Assembly (NCBI GenBank): GCA_016713535.1
Contig: JADJOY010000023.1
Coordinates: 1 to 64,000, forward strand
DNA: 64,000 nucleotides
Direction of reading: 5' to 3'
DNA from: JADJOY01 sp016713535 [NCBI: Deltaproteobacteria bacterium]
GTDB lineage: Bacteria; JADJOY01
Position 1 is the stretch's first letter, and every line of letters begins with the position of its first letter. A program made the translations under genes and the position numbers. Of this stretch, positions 18,912 to 28,798 are shown in pieces. The notes under the pieces were generated by a model. The model made no database searches and had not been told where the DNA came from. It worked only from the letters and a program-made list of their open reading frames with translations.

Positions 18912-20267
18912 ATGAACGTGAACCCCGCGATCTTCCGCGAATATGACGTCCGCGGCATCGTCGACCTGGACCTCACCGACGAGTTCGCCGAGCTTCTCGG
19001 CAAGGCGTTCGGCACCTACCAGGTACGGCGCGAGCTCACACAGCTCGCCGTGGGGCGGGACGTACGCGCCTCCAGCACCCGCTTTCGCGATGCGCTGATT
19101 CGCGGTCTCGTGTCGACCGGCTGCGAGGTCGTCGACGTCGGCGTGTGCCCGACGCCGCTGCTCTACTTCGCGCTCTTCCACTACGAGCGCAACGGCGGCG
19201 TCATGATCACGGGTAGCCACAACCCGCCCGAGTTCAACGGTTTCAAGATCTGCTCCGGCAAGAGCACGATCCATGGCGGTGACATCCAGGAGCTGCTCGC
19301 GATCGCCCAGTCCGGCGACTTCGCGACCGGCGAGGGCTCGGTGCGGCAGGCCGAGATCATCGACCCGTACATCGCGTGGGTGAAGGGGAACGTCCGCATC
19401 CAGCGCCCGATCAAGGTCGTGGTCGACGCAGGCAACGGCACCGCCGGACTGGTGGCGCCACGCATGCTCGAGGTGCTCGGCCAGGACGTGATCCCGCTCT
19501 TCTGCGAACCGGACGCCACCTTCCCGAACCACCACCCCGACCCGACGCTGCCCGAGAACCTCGAGGCGCTGATCGACAAGGTGCTCGAGACCGGCGCCGA
19601 GCTCGGTATCGGCTACGACGGCGACGGCGATCGCATCGGCGTGGTCACCGGACGCGGCAAGATCCTGTGGGGCGACATGCTGATGGTGCTCTTCTCGCGC
19701 GAGATCCTGCGCTCGCGACCGGGCGCCACGATCGTCGCCGAGGTGAAGTGCTCGCAGAACCTCTACGACGACATCGCGGCGCGCGGTGGCAACGCCATCA
19801 TGTGGAAGGCCGGCCACTCACCGATCAAGGCCAAGATGCGCGAGGTCGGCGCGGCGCTCGGCGGCGAGATGAGCGGCCACGTGTTCTTCGCCGACCGCTT
19901 CTTCGGCTTCGACGACGCGCTCTACGCGACGCTGCGGGTACTCGAGATCGTGTCGCGGGAGGAGCGTAGTCTCGACGAGCTGCTCTCCGACCTCCCGACG
20001 CTGGTCGCCACCCCCGAGATCCGCGTCGACTGCCCGGACGACAAGAAGTTCGAGGTGGTGCGGCGGGCGGTCGACCACTTCAAGGCCACCCATCCGGTGG
20101 TCGACGTCGACGGTGCTCGGGTGCTCTTCGAGGACGGCTGGGCGCTGGTGCGAGCCTCCAACACGCAGCCGGTACTGGTGCTGCGCTTCGAGGCCAAGAC
20201 ACAGGAGCGCCTTGACGCCATCCGGGGGGTGGTCGAAGATGTCCTGCGCTCGCTCACCGAGGCCTGA
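18912..20267 (+). CDS. manB: Phosphomannomutase/phosphoglucomutase
   Basis: A 451-residue alpha-D-phosphohexomutase with all four domain signatures: FREYDVRGIV at residue 8, the phosphoserine loop TGSHNPP near 100, the metal-binding DGDGDR near 239, the sugar-binding GEMSGH near 320, and the phosphate-binding RASNTQPVLVLRFE near the C-terminus. It interconverts mannose-6-phosphate and mannose-1-phosphate (and perhaps the glucose pair) for GDP-mannose synthesis. It follows gmd by 124 bases on the same strand. Confidence 0.93.
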   Translation: MNVNPAIFREYDVRGIVDLDLTDEFAELLGKAFGTYQVRRELTQLAVGRDVRASSTRFRDALIRGLVSTGCEVVDVGVCPTPLLYFALFHYERNGGVMITGSHNPPEFNGFKICSGKSTIHGGDIQELLAIAQSGDFATGEGSVRQAEIIDPYIAWVKGNVRIQRPIKVVVDAGNGTAGLVAPRMLEVLGQDVIPLFCEPDATFPNHHPDPTLPENLEALIDKVLETGAELGIGYDGDGDRIGVVTGRGKILWGDMLMVLFSREILRSRPGATIVAEVKCSQNLYDDIAARGGNAIMWKAGHSPIKAKMREVGAALGGEMSGHVFFADRFFGFDDALYATLRVLEIVSREERSLDELLSDLPTLVATPEIRVDCPDDKKFEVVRRAVDHFKATHPVVDVDGARVLFEDGWALVRASNTQPVLVLRFEAKTQERLDAIRGVVEDVLRSLTEA

Positions 20268-20301
20268 CGCCTCGAACGAGCCGGGATTCCGGACGGTTTC
20301 C

Positions 20302-21291
20302 GTGGCCGCCATCTCTCGCACGCCGCCACCTCCATCATGCGCGATACGTCCTCGTCCGTCCCCGAGCTCGCGGCCTCGGTCCCGCGGCGCGGTCGCGCTC
20401 GCTACAACCGTGCTGGCCGGCTGCTCCTGGCTCTCGCCGGGCGCCCCGATGCCGCAGAGCATCGACCTCGTCGAGGCAAGCCCGCAGGAGGTCTCGGCGG
20501 AGCTCGGCAAGCTCGCCGCCCGCGGCGTGTGGCGTGCGGCCCCGCCCGCTCCCGCGGAGCCGATCCCGCTCACCAGCGCGACGTATCGCGACGTGACCGC
20601 GCGAGTTGCCCCGGCGGTGGTCAACATCTTCACCCAGACTACGGTCATCGGCGGGCTCTACTCGGACCCGCTCGGCGTCTTCCCGTTCAAGGTCGGCATC
20701 CCGATCCCGCACCGCGGTAGCAACCTCGGCAGCGGCTTCCTGATCGGTGACGGATACGTGATCACGAGCCGGCGGGTGGTCGCTGCGGCCCAGTCGGTCG
20801 AGGTCCAGATACCCGGGATCGCACACGCGTTCCCGGCGCAAGTGCTCGGGGCGGTGCCCTCGAGCAGCGTCGCGGTGCTCAAGGTCGAGCTCGGGGGCGC
20901 GAAGGCCGAGACGCTCGCGCTCGCCAGCAGCGCGGCGATGCCGATCGGTGAGCCAGTGCTCGCGGTCGGCAACCCGTTCGGCACTGGACCGACGGCCCGC
21001 GAGGGCATCCTGTCCTTCCGCGTCAAGCGGCTGCCGCTCGGCGGTGAAGGAGCAGCCGAGGGTGTCGAGTTCCTGCAGACCACTGCGCGCTGCCAGGCGG
21101 GTGACGCGGGCGGGCCCCTCGTGGACCTGAGCGGCGCCGTCGTCGGCATGACCGTCCTCCCCGAGATCGAGGGAAGCACGAGTTCGACGTCCGCCGCCGA
21201 GGCGGGCTACGCGGTGCCGGTCGACGTCGTGAAAGCCTCGGTCGCGCAGGTCCTGAGCCGTCCGCGCGTGCCGATCCCGCCGCTGCCTTGA
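20302..21291 (+). CDS. HtrA/DegP-like lipoprotein lacking all three catalytic residues
   Basis: A 329-residue trypsin-fold protein of the HtrA type without a PDZ domain. A lipobox (TVLAGC, Cys ~41) predicts a lipid anchor. The fold is recognisable from APAVVNIFT, GSGFLIGDGYVITS, VGNPFG and GGPLVDLSGAVVGM. Each triad residue is replaced: His by Arg (ITSRRVV, ~158), Asp by Ser (SSSVAVLKV, ~189) and Ser by Ala (GDAGGPLV, ~269). It therefore cannot act as a serine protease and is likely a binding or scaffolding protein. The GTG at 20302 is the most plausible start after the upstream stop, but the start is uncertain. Confidence 0.8.
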   Translation: MAAISRTPPPPSCAIRPRPSPSSRPRSRGAVALATTVLAGCSWLSPGAPMPQSIDLVEASPQEVSAELGKLAARGVWRAAPPAPAEPIPLTSATYRDVTARVAPAVVNIFTQTTVIGGLYSDPLGVFPFKVGIPIPHRGSNLGSGFLIGDGYVITSRRVVAAAQSVEVQIPGIAHAFPAQVLGAVPSSSVAVLKVELGGAKAETLALASSAAMPIGEPVLAVGNPFGTGPTAREGILSFRVKRLPLGGEGAAEGVEFLQTTARCQAGDAGGPLVDLSGAVVGMTVLPEIEGSTSSTSAAEAGYAVPVDVVKASVAQVLSRPRVPIPPLP

Positions 21292-21315
21292 GTTTCCGAG
21301 GGCGTTCCAACCCAT

Positions 21316-21350
21316 CCAGCCGAACCGGGAGTGAACCCCGGCTCGGCTGG
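21316..21350. terminator. Bidirectional hairpin between convergent lipoprotein genes
   Basis: Arms of 14 bases (21316-21329 and 21337-21350) pair with one mismatch around a 7-base loop, between genes ending at 21291 and 21433. It is well placed as a shared terminator. Confidence 0.6.
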
Positions 21351-21432
21351 GCCTACCCCCGGGACGCTTCGCTTCGCTCGCGGCGTCGCGCCGCGACGCC
21401 GCGGTAGTCCTCGCCCCGAGGCTGATCACAGG

Positions 21433-22164
21433 TCACTGAAGCGGCTGCCCCTCGATCGACGTCTGCGGGCTCACGGGAGCCGTGACAGGCGGAGGCGGCG
21501 GCGCGGGTGGGGGCGGCGCAGGGGCCTCGAACACCGTGCCCTGAACCTCGCGCAACACCGGGATCGAGGTCACTCGGCCTCCCCGCTCAGAGAGCCGCGC
21601 CCGCATCTCGAGAACCTTGCCGCGGTACGGGAATTCGATCCGCAGCGTGCCCTCGACGTCGCCCTCCAGGATCGTTCGCCCCACCTGCGCCGGGCGATTG
21701 GGACACTCCTCGAGCGGCGAGCGGAACGCCCGGTGCACCGGCGGGATCACCACCTGCTCCTGACCCGAGTCGGTCTGGAACACCACCGCGCCCGGATAGG
21801 TCGTGGCGAGCTGGCGGCGCTGATCCTGGTAGATCGAGTCGATCAGCCTGAGGGTCTCGCTGCGGGTCGTCGGGTCGACGACCTCGTAGGCCTTGCCGGC
21901 GATCACGTCGACGTCGAACAGGCTGATGAAGCAGTCCTGTCGCGACTCGCGGAGCGTCGCGGCGTAGGTCTGCGCGAGCGCATAGGTGCCCCAGCTCGCC
22001 GAGCCGCTGCGGAACGCCTTGCCCGCATCCGAGAGCGGGTTCTGGTACGAGCAGCCGGAGGCGAGCCCCAACGTGACTGCGACCCCCAGCGCGCGTCGCA
22101 GCGCGGCGGGACGGACCTGGCCCGACCGTTGAGGCGTGGCTGTGGATGCTCGGCTCTCGTTCAC
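21433..22164 (-). CDS. Lipoprotein of unknown function with Pro-rich tail
   Basis: The GTG at 22164 has a strong Shine-Dalgarno (GGAGG six bases upstream), which decides the start over longer frames. The 243-residue product has a signal with lipobox LASGC near residue 38, then a mixed alpha/beta body (SLFDVDVIAGKAYEVVD, SETLRLIDSIYQDQRR, VIPPVHRAFRSPLEEC) and a tail of prolines (APAPPPPAPPPPP). I do not recognise the family. The Pro-rich tail could span part of the periplasm or contact the cell wall. Confidence 0.75.
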   Translation of the reverse strand: MNESRASTATPQRSGQVRPAALRRALGVAVTLGLASGCSYQNPLSDAGKAFRSGSASWGTYALAQTYAATLRESRQDCFISLFDVDVIAGKAYEVVDPTTRSETLRLIDSIYQDQRRQLATTYPGAVVFQTDSGQEQVVIPPVHRAFRSPLEECPNRPAQVGRTILEGDVEGTLRIEFPYRGKVLEMRARLSERGGRVTSIPVLREVQGTVFEAPAPPPPAPPPPPVTAPVSPQTSIEGQPLQ

Positions 22165-22234
22165 GATGTTTCCTCCACGCCGCTCGACGCCGTCCGCGGC
22201 CGGGCGGGATTGTGTCAAGGATTCGGGCGCGGAG

Positions 22235-22450
22235 CTACCGCACCGAGCTCGCGCCATCGCCTGGCTCGCGGGGCACGAAGAAGTCGCAACGCGCCACCGG
22301 CTGCGGCGGGTACTTCATCGGTGCGATCGGGCACTGGATGAACACCGAGGTCTTGGTGCGCACGTAACGCGGCGGCGCGCCGCAGCCGTGGCACAAGCTT
22401 CGCGGATGCGGCAGCACCTCGGGCGGGGCGGCGCTCGGGTAGTCGCTCAT
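22235..22450 (-). CDS. Small zinc-ribbon-like protein
   Basis: A 71-residue protein with CHGC near residue 20 and further cysteines at FIQCP and ARCDF, so four Cys that could hold one zinc. It begins at an ATG that overlaps the stop of the YfhO-like gene by 4 bases (ATGA), so it is probably co-translated with it. No family is recognised. Confidence 0.6.
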   Translation of the reverse strand: MSDYPSAAPPEVLPHPRSLCHGCGAPPRYVRTKTSVFIQCPIAPMKYPPQPVARCDFFVPREPGDGASSVR

Positions 22451-24780
22451 GGTGGCTCGCGCCGACGAGGGCGGCGACCGGCGAGTGCGAAGGCCATCAC
22501 GGCGATCCAGCTCGCCGCGCTCACGAGCGCGCCACCCGCCGTCTCGGCAGGAACATAGCGGATCTCCACGTGATGCGCGCCGGCCGGCACCGACACGGCC
22601 AGCGTGATCGTGTTCGCGACCGCGGTGACGGCGCGCGCGCCGTCCACGGTCGCGCGCCAGCCCTGCGCCGCGATCTCGCCGGTGACGAGGAACGCCTGCG
22701 CGTCGCAGATCGTGTCGAGGTCGACCGCGCCCGGAGCCCAGACGCGCTTCACCGGTGCGCACGCCGGCGGCGTGTCGACGGCCGGTGAAGGAGCGTCCGG
22801 GATCTCGAGCACCGGCGACACCAGCGGCGACGACGGCTCGTCGAGCAGCCTGGCGAGCGCCTCCCCGGGCGAGCTCGCCGAGCGCCAGATCGTGGCCGCG
22901 AACGCGCGCGGGGCGCGCGTCGCACGCTCCCACACCTCGATGCGAGCGTCCTCGGCGGCGTCGCCCGCGGTGTCGCGGAGGGGGCGAAGATAGGCCCCAC
23001 CCGCGATGGAGACGTCCGTGACCAAGGTTGTGACGCCGAGAACGTCGAGGATGCGCACGTCACGGCTGTCCGGTGCGAGCTCGAGGGCCGCGTGCTCGGC
23101 GCCGGGTGCGCGCTTGCTGGCGGCGAGCCGCGTCACCCAGTCGAGCTCCACCACGGCGAGGCGATCCGCGAGCGCGGTCACGCGCGCGAGCGGCAGCTTG
23201 GAGTCGAGGCCCACGTCTTCGTAGCCGACGACCAGCCCGCCGTTGCGCCGGAGCACCCAATCGCGAGCACGCCGTGTTCGCTCCACTCCGAGCACCCGAC
23301 CCGCGCCCGGAGGCGGCAGCGCGTCCGCGACGCCCGCGCGATCGAAGTGGTCCTCGGTGTCGAACCGCGACGCACGATCGAGCGCATCGGGCGACGCGAA
23401 GTGGGCGAGCTCGGCGACCAGCGCCAGCGAGATCGTGAGCGCCGAAGCCCGAGGCCACACGCTCGCGAGGAACGCCCCGGCGAGCGCGGCTAGCGACCAC
23501 GGCAGGCTCCCCCGAACGAGATCGGCGAGCCGCTGCCCGTCGGCGTAGAGGTCGCCGGGAATCCACGCAAGGGTCGCGAGCGCGAGCGCTGCGAGCACCA
23601 CCACGGCGACTTGGAGGTGGCGCGAGGCGGCGGTGCCATCGCCCCGGCTCGCGAGCCACGCGTCGAGGCCATGGGCCGCGAGCAGCGCCAGCGCGAGCGC
23701 GGCCGGAATCAGGAAGAAGTAAAAATACGAAAAGATGGTGAGCGGCGGCAGCGCCGCGCGCAGCATCCCCCACAGCGGCGTCGCGTCGCCGAGCGACAGC
23801 ACTACGCACCCGGCTGCCGTCACCCACAGATCGAGGTGGGTGCGGTCCGTCCCGCGCCAGCGCTGCCGTGCGAGCGCGAGGAACGGTAGCAGCACGACCC
23901 CGAGGAACACGTGGCCCTTGCCGCTCGGATCGAAGCGCGCGAAGAGAAACTGGCCGATGCGCCACGGCTCGCTCAGATACGCGTACTCCGCGCTGATCTC
24001 GCGGCCGCCGCTCAGGCTGCTCGCGAGACCGCTGGCGACGAGCGGCGCGATCTGGACCGCGGCCAGCGCGACGCCGAGCGCCTCACTCGTCGCCAGCAGG
24101 CCGGCCGCGCGAACGAGCCCGGCCCGGCCGTCATGCGTGCCGCCGAGCGTCAGGGTGTAGACGAGCGTGGCGAAGAGCACCGCGCCCGACGCCACCAGGT
24201 GCCCACCGAGGTGCATGAGACCCAGGCACACGCCCGCGCCGGCGATCGCGCCGCGCACCGGAACGGTGCCGCGGATCCCACGGTCGAGGCACACCAGGAC
24301 CCATGGCAGGTACGACGCCGCCACGGCCTCCGGCAGGTAGCCGAGACGAACGAGATCGGACATCGGCGTGCCCGCGCCGAGGGCGAGCGCAGCGAGCCAC
24401 GCGGGCACCCGACGCAAGCCGCGAATGCGACCGAGCGCGTACGACCCCACCGCGAACGAGATCAGATGGAGGAGAAAGCCGGCGTCGAGGGCGCGACCCG
24501 GCGCGAGCCCGAACAGCACGACGCCCGGATAGATCGGCCCCATCCACGGCGGCTGAGCGAGGAACGGCGCACCACCGTCGTGGAACGGATTCCACAGTGG
24601 CAGGCGGCCGTGGGCGAGTTCGCGAAACAGCAGCGCCGCGTGCGGGATCGCGTATTCGAGGGCGTCGGCTCCGAAGCGCCACGGCGTGCCCAGGATGAGC
24701 CGCGGATGGAGCGCGGCGACCGCGACCACCAGCGCGAGCGCGGCCCCCCCATCGCGCCTCCAAGCGACAGCGCTCACCAC
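22447..24780 (-). CDS. YfhO-like GT-C membrane protein
   Basis: A 777-residue protein with about eleven membrane segments across the first ~470 residues and a beta-rich extracytoplasmic C-terminal domain. The first outer loop has DALEYAIP and, farther on, GRLPLWNPFHDGGAPFLAQ and IYPG, the acidic-residue loop and WNP motif of YfhO/GT-C glycosyltransferases that use lipid-linked sugars. It starts 7 bases inside the end of a paralogue (24774-27056), so the two form an operon. Probable role: glycosylation of a surface polymer or teichoic/lipid acceptor; the acceptor is unknown. Confidence 0.8.
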   Translation of the reverse strand: MVSAVAWRRDGGAALALVVAVAALHPRLILGTPWRFGADALEYAIPHAALLFRELAHGRLPLWNPFHDGGAPFLAQPPWMGPIYPGVVLFGLAPGRALDAGFLLHLISFAVGSYALGRIRGLRRVPAWLAALALGAGTPMSDLVRLGYLPEAVAASYLPWVLVCLDRGIRGTVPVRGAIAGAGVCLGLMHLGGHLVASGAVLFATLVYTLTLGGTHDGRAGLVRAAGLLATSEALGVALAAVQIAPLVASGLASSLSGGREISAEYAYLSEPWRIGQFLFARFDPSGKGHVFLGVVLLPFLALARQRWRGTDRTHLDLWVTAAGCVVLSLGDATPLWGMLRAALPPLTIFSYFYFFLIPAALALALLAAHGLDAWLASRGDGTAASRHLQVAVVVLAALALATLAWIPGDLYADGQRLADLVRGSLPWSLAALAGAFLASVWPRASALTISLALVAELAHFASPDALDRASRFDTEDHFDRAGVADALPPPGAGRVLGVERTRRARDWVLRRNGGLVVGYEDVGLDSKLPLARVTALADRLAVVELDWVTRLAASKRAPGAEHAALELAPDSRDVRILDVLGVTTLVTDVSIAGGAYLRPLRDTAGDAAEDARIEVWERATRAPRAFAATIWRSASSPGEALARLLDEPSSPLVSPVLEIPDAPSPAVDTPPACAPVKRVWAPGAVDLDTICDAQAFLVTGEIAAQGWRATVDGARAVTAVANTITLAVSVPAGAHHVEIRYVPAETAGGALVSAASWIAVMAFALAGRRPRRREPP

Positions 24781-27056
24781 GCGTGCCTCGAGCGCCGCCC
24801 GCCACCGATCGCGAGCACGAGCGAGCCGAGCGCGGCGAGCGCCGAGAGCAGCGCCGGCCAGAGCGGCGGCGCGTACCGAACCTCCACGCGGTGACGGCCC
24901 GAGGGAACCTCGACCGCCAGCGCCGGGACCAAGGCCGCGGCGGTTACCTCGAGCTCACGGGCGCCGGGCGTGCCCGGATCGAGGGTCGCGCGCCATCCCG
25001 GCAGCGGGTTCTGGCGTACCAGCACGCGGACGGCGTGGTTCGCTTCGACCTCGAACGCGAGGCGTCCCGCGACGCGCGCGCTGGACGTGATCACCGCTCC
25101 CCCCGGACTGGCGGAAGCGGCGTCGAGAGCCACCGGCGCGGGACCGATCCGGGAATGGAGCCGCACGCGTCCGGATGCGTCCTCAGTATCGGCCCGGAAG
25201 GCGCTCGCGCCCGGACCACCGAGGGTGAGGTCGGTGACGATGCGGTCGACACCGAGCTCGTCGAGGACCGCCAGTCGCACCGCATCCAGGTTCAGCACAG
25301 TGGAAGCCGCGGTGTCACCGCGGTCGCTCGCGGCGAGCGCGGTCTCCCACTCGACGTCCGCGCCGAGCGGCGTGACGAAGTCGCGGTAGACGCTCACGCC
25401 GACGCGCGCCGAACGGGCGATCTCGTCGTAGCCGAGGACGAGACCGCCGTTGCGACGCAGCAGCCACTCGCCGACGGGGCGGGTGCGCTCGACGTGCCAG
25501 ACCCGGCCTCCCGCGCCGGGCTCGGCGAGCTTTCGCACCAGAGGGTCGGTGGCGTGGAAATACGCGGCCGTGTCGTAGGGCGGCTTGTCGACTCGTGCCC
25601 GCACCCGGTAGCTCGCCAACTCGGCGAGCACCACCACCGCGGTGATCGCGCGCCAGCGGGCATGGTCGAGACGCCCCGCGGCGTGGAGCACAGTCACCCC
25701 GAGCAACGCGAGCACGGACGCCGCCGCCGGGATCGCGCTGCGCGCGAGCCCGTCGTGATCGAGCGGATCCGCCGCGATCTCGGCGCGCAGCGCGAACACC
25801 GCGCCACCGGCGAGCAGCGCCGCGGTCGCGAACGCGGCGAGCCCCACGCGCGCGCCGCGCGGATCCCGTGGCGCGTCGAGGCCGATCGCTGCCAGGCACG
25901 CGAGGGCGACGTGGATTCCCGGTGCGAAGAAATACGGATACGAGATCAGGCCGAGCGGCGGGACGAGCACCGCCGCCCAGCGGAGGAGCGGCGCGTGAGG
26001 GCCGAACGAGAGCGCCACGAACGTGGCCAGCAGGACACCCGCCGGTAGCAGGTCGCCGACGCTGGCGCGCAGGGCGCCCGCAGCCGTCTGTCTCGCGCCG
26101 CGCGGGCGACGCGATGCCACCACCCCGAGCCCGCCAGCGGCGAGGAGGACCGTCGCCACGCCGACGAAGTCGCGCCCCTTGTGACCCGCCTCCCACGCCG
26201 GCAGCGCGTAGCCGACCTTGCGCCACGGGCTCGCCATCTCGCGATCCCACGGCTTCCACTCTCGCTCGGTCGCGAGCGTACCGTGGCTTGCGACTTCGCG
26301 CAGCGGGACGAGCTGGGCCGCCGCGATCGCGAGCGCGCCGAGCCCGATCGCGGTCGCCACGGCGGCCGAGCGGAGCGCGGCCCGGAGGCGCGTCGAGGGT
26401 GGATCGCCGCGCGGCTCTCGGAGCGCGTCCACCAGGATCGCGACGGTGCTCCAGATCGCGAACGCCCAGGCACCCTGCAGCGCGCTCACCGGATGTCCAC
26501 CCAGGAACGCCAGGCCGAGCGCCAGCGCGCCGAGCGCCGCGCCACGAGTCGCCGGCGCTCCCCGTCGCGCGCTCTCGAACGCGGCGATCGGCCACGCGAT
26601 CCAGCTCACCGATACCAGGTGGTGGAGGGAGCCGCGGTTCCACGCCACGGCGACGTCGCTCCCGAGCGCCACGGCGGCGGCCACCAGCCAGGCGCTCGCC
26701 CGGCTCGCGCCGAGGGCCCGAAGCAGCGCGCCGATCCCGGCGGCGTAGAGGAGCGCGTGGAGTGCGTAGCCCGCGCTCAGCGCCCAGCCGTCGGGGAGCA
26801 GCGCGAAGAGCGCGAGCCCCGGATAGAGCGGCCCCATCCACGGCTGCTGCGCGAGGAGCGGCAGCCCGCCGTCGGTCGCGGGATTCCAGCTCGGCACACG
26901 GCCCTGCGCCAGCTCACCGAGCACGAAGTGCGCGAACGGGATCGCGTACTCGAGGTCGTCGTCCCCGAAGCGCGCGGTGGGGGGGCGCAGGAACGGCCAC
27001 GTCACGAGCAGCGCCATGGCGAGGGCCGACGCCCAGGCGCGCGAGCGAGCTCGCAT
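24774..27056 (-). CDS. YfhO-like GT-C membrane protein (paralogue)
   Basis: From ATG 27056 (preceding a basic n-region and first helix) the 760-residue product has the same plan as its downstream neighbour: first loop with DDLEYAIP, then GRVPSWNPATDGGLPLLAQ and LYPG, many membrane helices, and a C-terminal sandwich with WHVERTRPVGEWLLRRNGG, which is repeated almost word for word in the next gene (GVERTRRARDWVLRRNGG). The two arose by duplication. An in-frame start at 27185 would add 43 charged residues without support. Confidence 0.8.
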   Translation of the reverse strand: MRARSRAWASALAMALLVTWPFLRPPTARFGDDDLEYAIPFAHFVLGELAQGRVPSWNPATDGGLPLLAQQPWMGPLYPGLALFALLPDGWALSAGYALHALLYAAGIGALLRALGASRASAWLVAAAVALGSDVAVAWNRGSLHHLVSVSWIAWPIAAFESARRGAPATRGAALGALALGLAFLGGHPVSALQGAWAFAIWSTVAILVDALREPRGDPPSTRLRAALRSAAVATAIGLGALAIAAAQLVPLREVASHGTLATEREWKPWDREMASPWRKVGYALPAWEAGHKGRDFVGVATVLLAAGGLGVVASRRPRGARQTAAGALRASVGDLLPAGVLLATFVALSFGPHAPLLRWAAVLVPPLGLISYPYFFAPGIHVALACLAAIGLDAPRDPRGARVGLAAFATAALLAGGAVFALRAEIAADPLDHDGLARSAIPAAASVLALLGVTVLHAAGRLDHARWRAITAVVVLAELASYRVRARVDKPPYDTAAYFHATDPLVRKLAEPGAGGRVWHVERTRPVGEWLLRRNGGLVLGYDEIARSARVGVSVYRDFVTPLGADVEWETALAASDRGDTAASTVLNLDAVRLAVLDELGVDRIVTDLTLGGPGASAFRADTEDASGRVRLHSRIGPAPVALDAASASPGGAVITSSARVAGRLAFEVEANHAVRVLVRQNPLPGWRATLDPGTPGARELEVTAAALVPALAVEVPSGRHRVEVRYAPPLWPALLSALAALGSLVLAIGGGRRSRHAW

Positions 27057-27215
27057 CACTCGCGACGCCTTCGGGGTCGTGCGTGGGTCGTCGGCCTCTG
27101 CGAGCGCACGGGTACTCTTCGGCCCTGGCTGACTCAGGGAATCCGCCCGCGAGTCCCTGCGCTGCGTGCCCGGGAGAGAAGCCACCCAGGGCTCGTCGAC
27201 CCGCGCGCTCGGACG

Positions 27216-28678
27216 TCAGCCATAGGGCGCGAGGTACGCGGGCGCGGGCGGCCGCAAGGCACTCGCGGGCGCGCCATGGCGCGCGACCCGGTAGCGCACG
27301 CGATTGAGGATCGTCGAGCGCAGGATATAGCCGAGCTGCGCCGCGGCGATGCGGAGCCAGCGGGGATTCTTGCGCAGCGCGTGGAGGAGGTTCTGCAGAA
27401 GCAGCGGGGGCGAGGCATAGACGCGTCGATAGGCCTGGTTGACCTGCGCGTCGAGGACCTCGCCCGGGATGGTCGACGGCGGACGATCGCCCAGGGTCTG
27501 ACCGAGCTCCGATTCCTCGAGCACCGTGAGGGGGAAGAACACCGTGTAGTGGGGGCGCACCCGCTCGGCCCACGCCACTGCTCCTTGCATGTTCGCGATG
27601 CTCTCGCCTGGCAACCCGAAGATGAAATGGACGGCCACCGTGAGCCCGAGCTTCTTCGCCACGCGCACGTTCTCGGCGAGCTCGGCGGGCTCCTCGCTGC
27701 TGCGGTGGATCGTGCGCAGCACAGTCGGATCCACGGCCTGCAAGCCGAAGCTCAGGAGGTCGCAACCCGCTTCCTTGAAGCGACGCAACTTCTCTTCGCG
27801 ATGGCGGCGGAAGTTGTAGGGATGCACCAGGCACGACCACGCGAGGTCGAGGCGCCGCTCGGCGAGCGCCGTGAGGAAGCGCTCCTCCCAGTCGGGGTTG
27901 ACGGCGAACTGGTCGTCCTTGAAGCCCACGTAGCGCACGCCGTAGCGCTCGTGCAGGTCCTCGAGCTCGGCGAGCACGTTGGCCGGCGAGCGGTAGCGAA
28001 CGCGGTGGCCCCAGATGGCCGGTGAGTCGCAGAACGAACATCGGTACGGACAACCGCGCGAGGCCATGAGGGTCGCGTAGGGCAGCCGCATCCCGAACAC
28101 GTGGTGGTCGTGATAGGCGCCCACCGGCAGCGCGTCGCGGTCCGCGAACGGCAGCGCGTCGAGGTCCGCGATCGGCGCGCGCTCGGAGGTCGCGACCGGG
28201 CCCGACTCGCCCGGCAGGAAGAGACCCGCGATCGAGGCCAGATCGATGCTCTCCTCGAAGGCCCCCGCGAGCTCGAGGATCGTCTCCTCGCCCTCGCCGA
28301 TCGCCACCGCCCGCGCGCCCGCCGCGAGATAGAGATCGGCGCGGCAACGATCCGGCCCGCCGACCACCGCCGGCACCTCGGGCACCTCGCGGGCGAGGGC
28401 GCGCAGCGCCTCGCACACCACGCCGCGCTGGGTGACGGTCGAGTAGAGCCCGACGAACAGCGGCCGCGCGTCGCGTACCCCCGCGACGAAGCGCTCGAGG
28501 TCGAAGCCGTGGACGCTCTGGTCGAGCACACGGTAGTTGCGTCCGGCACGCTTGAGCACGCCGGCGAGCGACAGCAGACCGAGGTGCGGAGCCGCTTCAT
28601 GCGGTACTCCCACGTGCCGCTCGGCATGTAGGCGCCGTCTTGCGCGGCGAACGAAACGAGATGGATCGGTCGAGTCAC
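27216..28678 (-). CDS. B12-binding radical SAM protein, frameshift near the start
   Basis: Third intact-motif member of the family in this window. Cluster motif CPYRCSFC lies about 215 residues in; the barrel follows with FGLQAVD and FGLPGES. The cobalamin-binding domain has VGLYSTVT and GEGEET. The readable frame from 28613 lacks its first strand; a GTG at 28678 opens a frame giving TRPIHLVSFAAQDGAY and GTWEYRMK, which joins the main frame at LGLLSLAGVL if one G is added at the CC at 28592-28593. I annotate the whole length as one gene. It is downstream of nothing on its strand closer than 120 bases and precedes the YfhO pair by 160 bases. Confidence 0.82.
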
Positions 28679-28798
28679 AGACCGGACGTGAGGTCGATCG
28701 CGAGCGGCAGGGGGCGCGGCGAGCGCACTCGCGCGCCGCGAATCGAAGCTACCACGGTGCGGAAAACCCGGCCAAACCCGCGAAGCTGCGCGGCTCCG

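Noticed and set aside
23060-23965. 301-codon frame within the YfhO-like gene
   Set aside because: Same strand, wrong frame, Arg-rich shadow.
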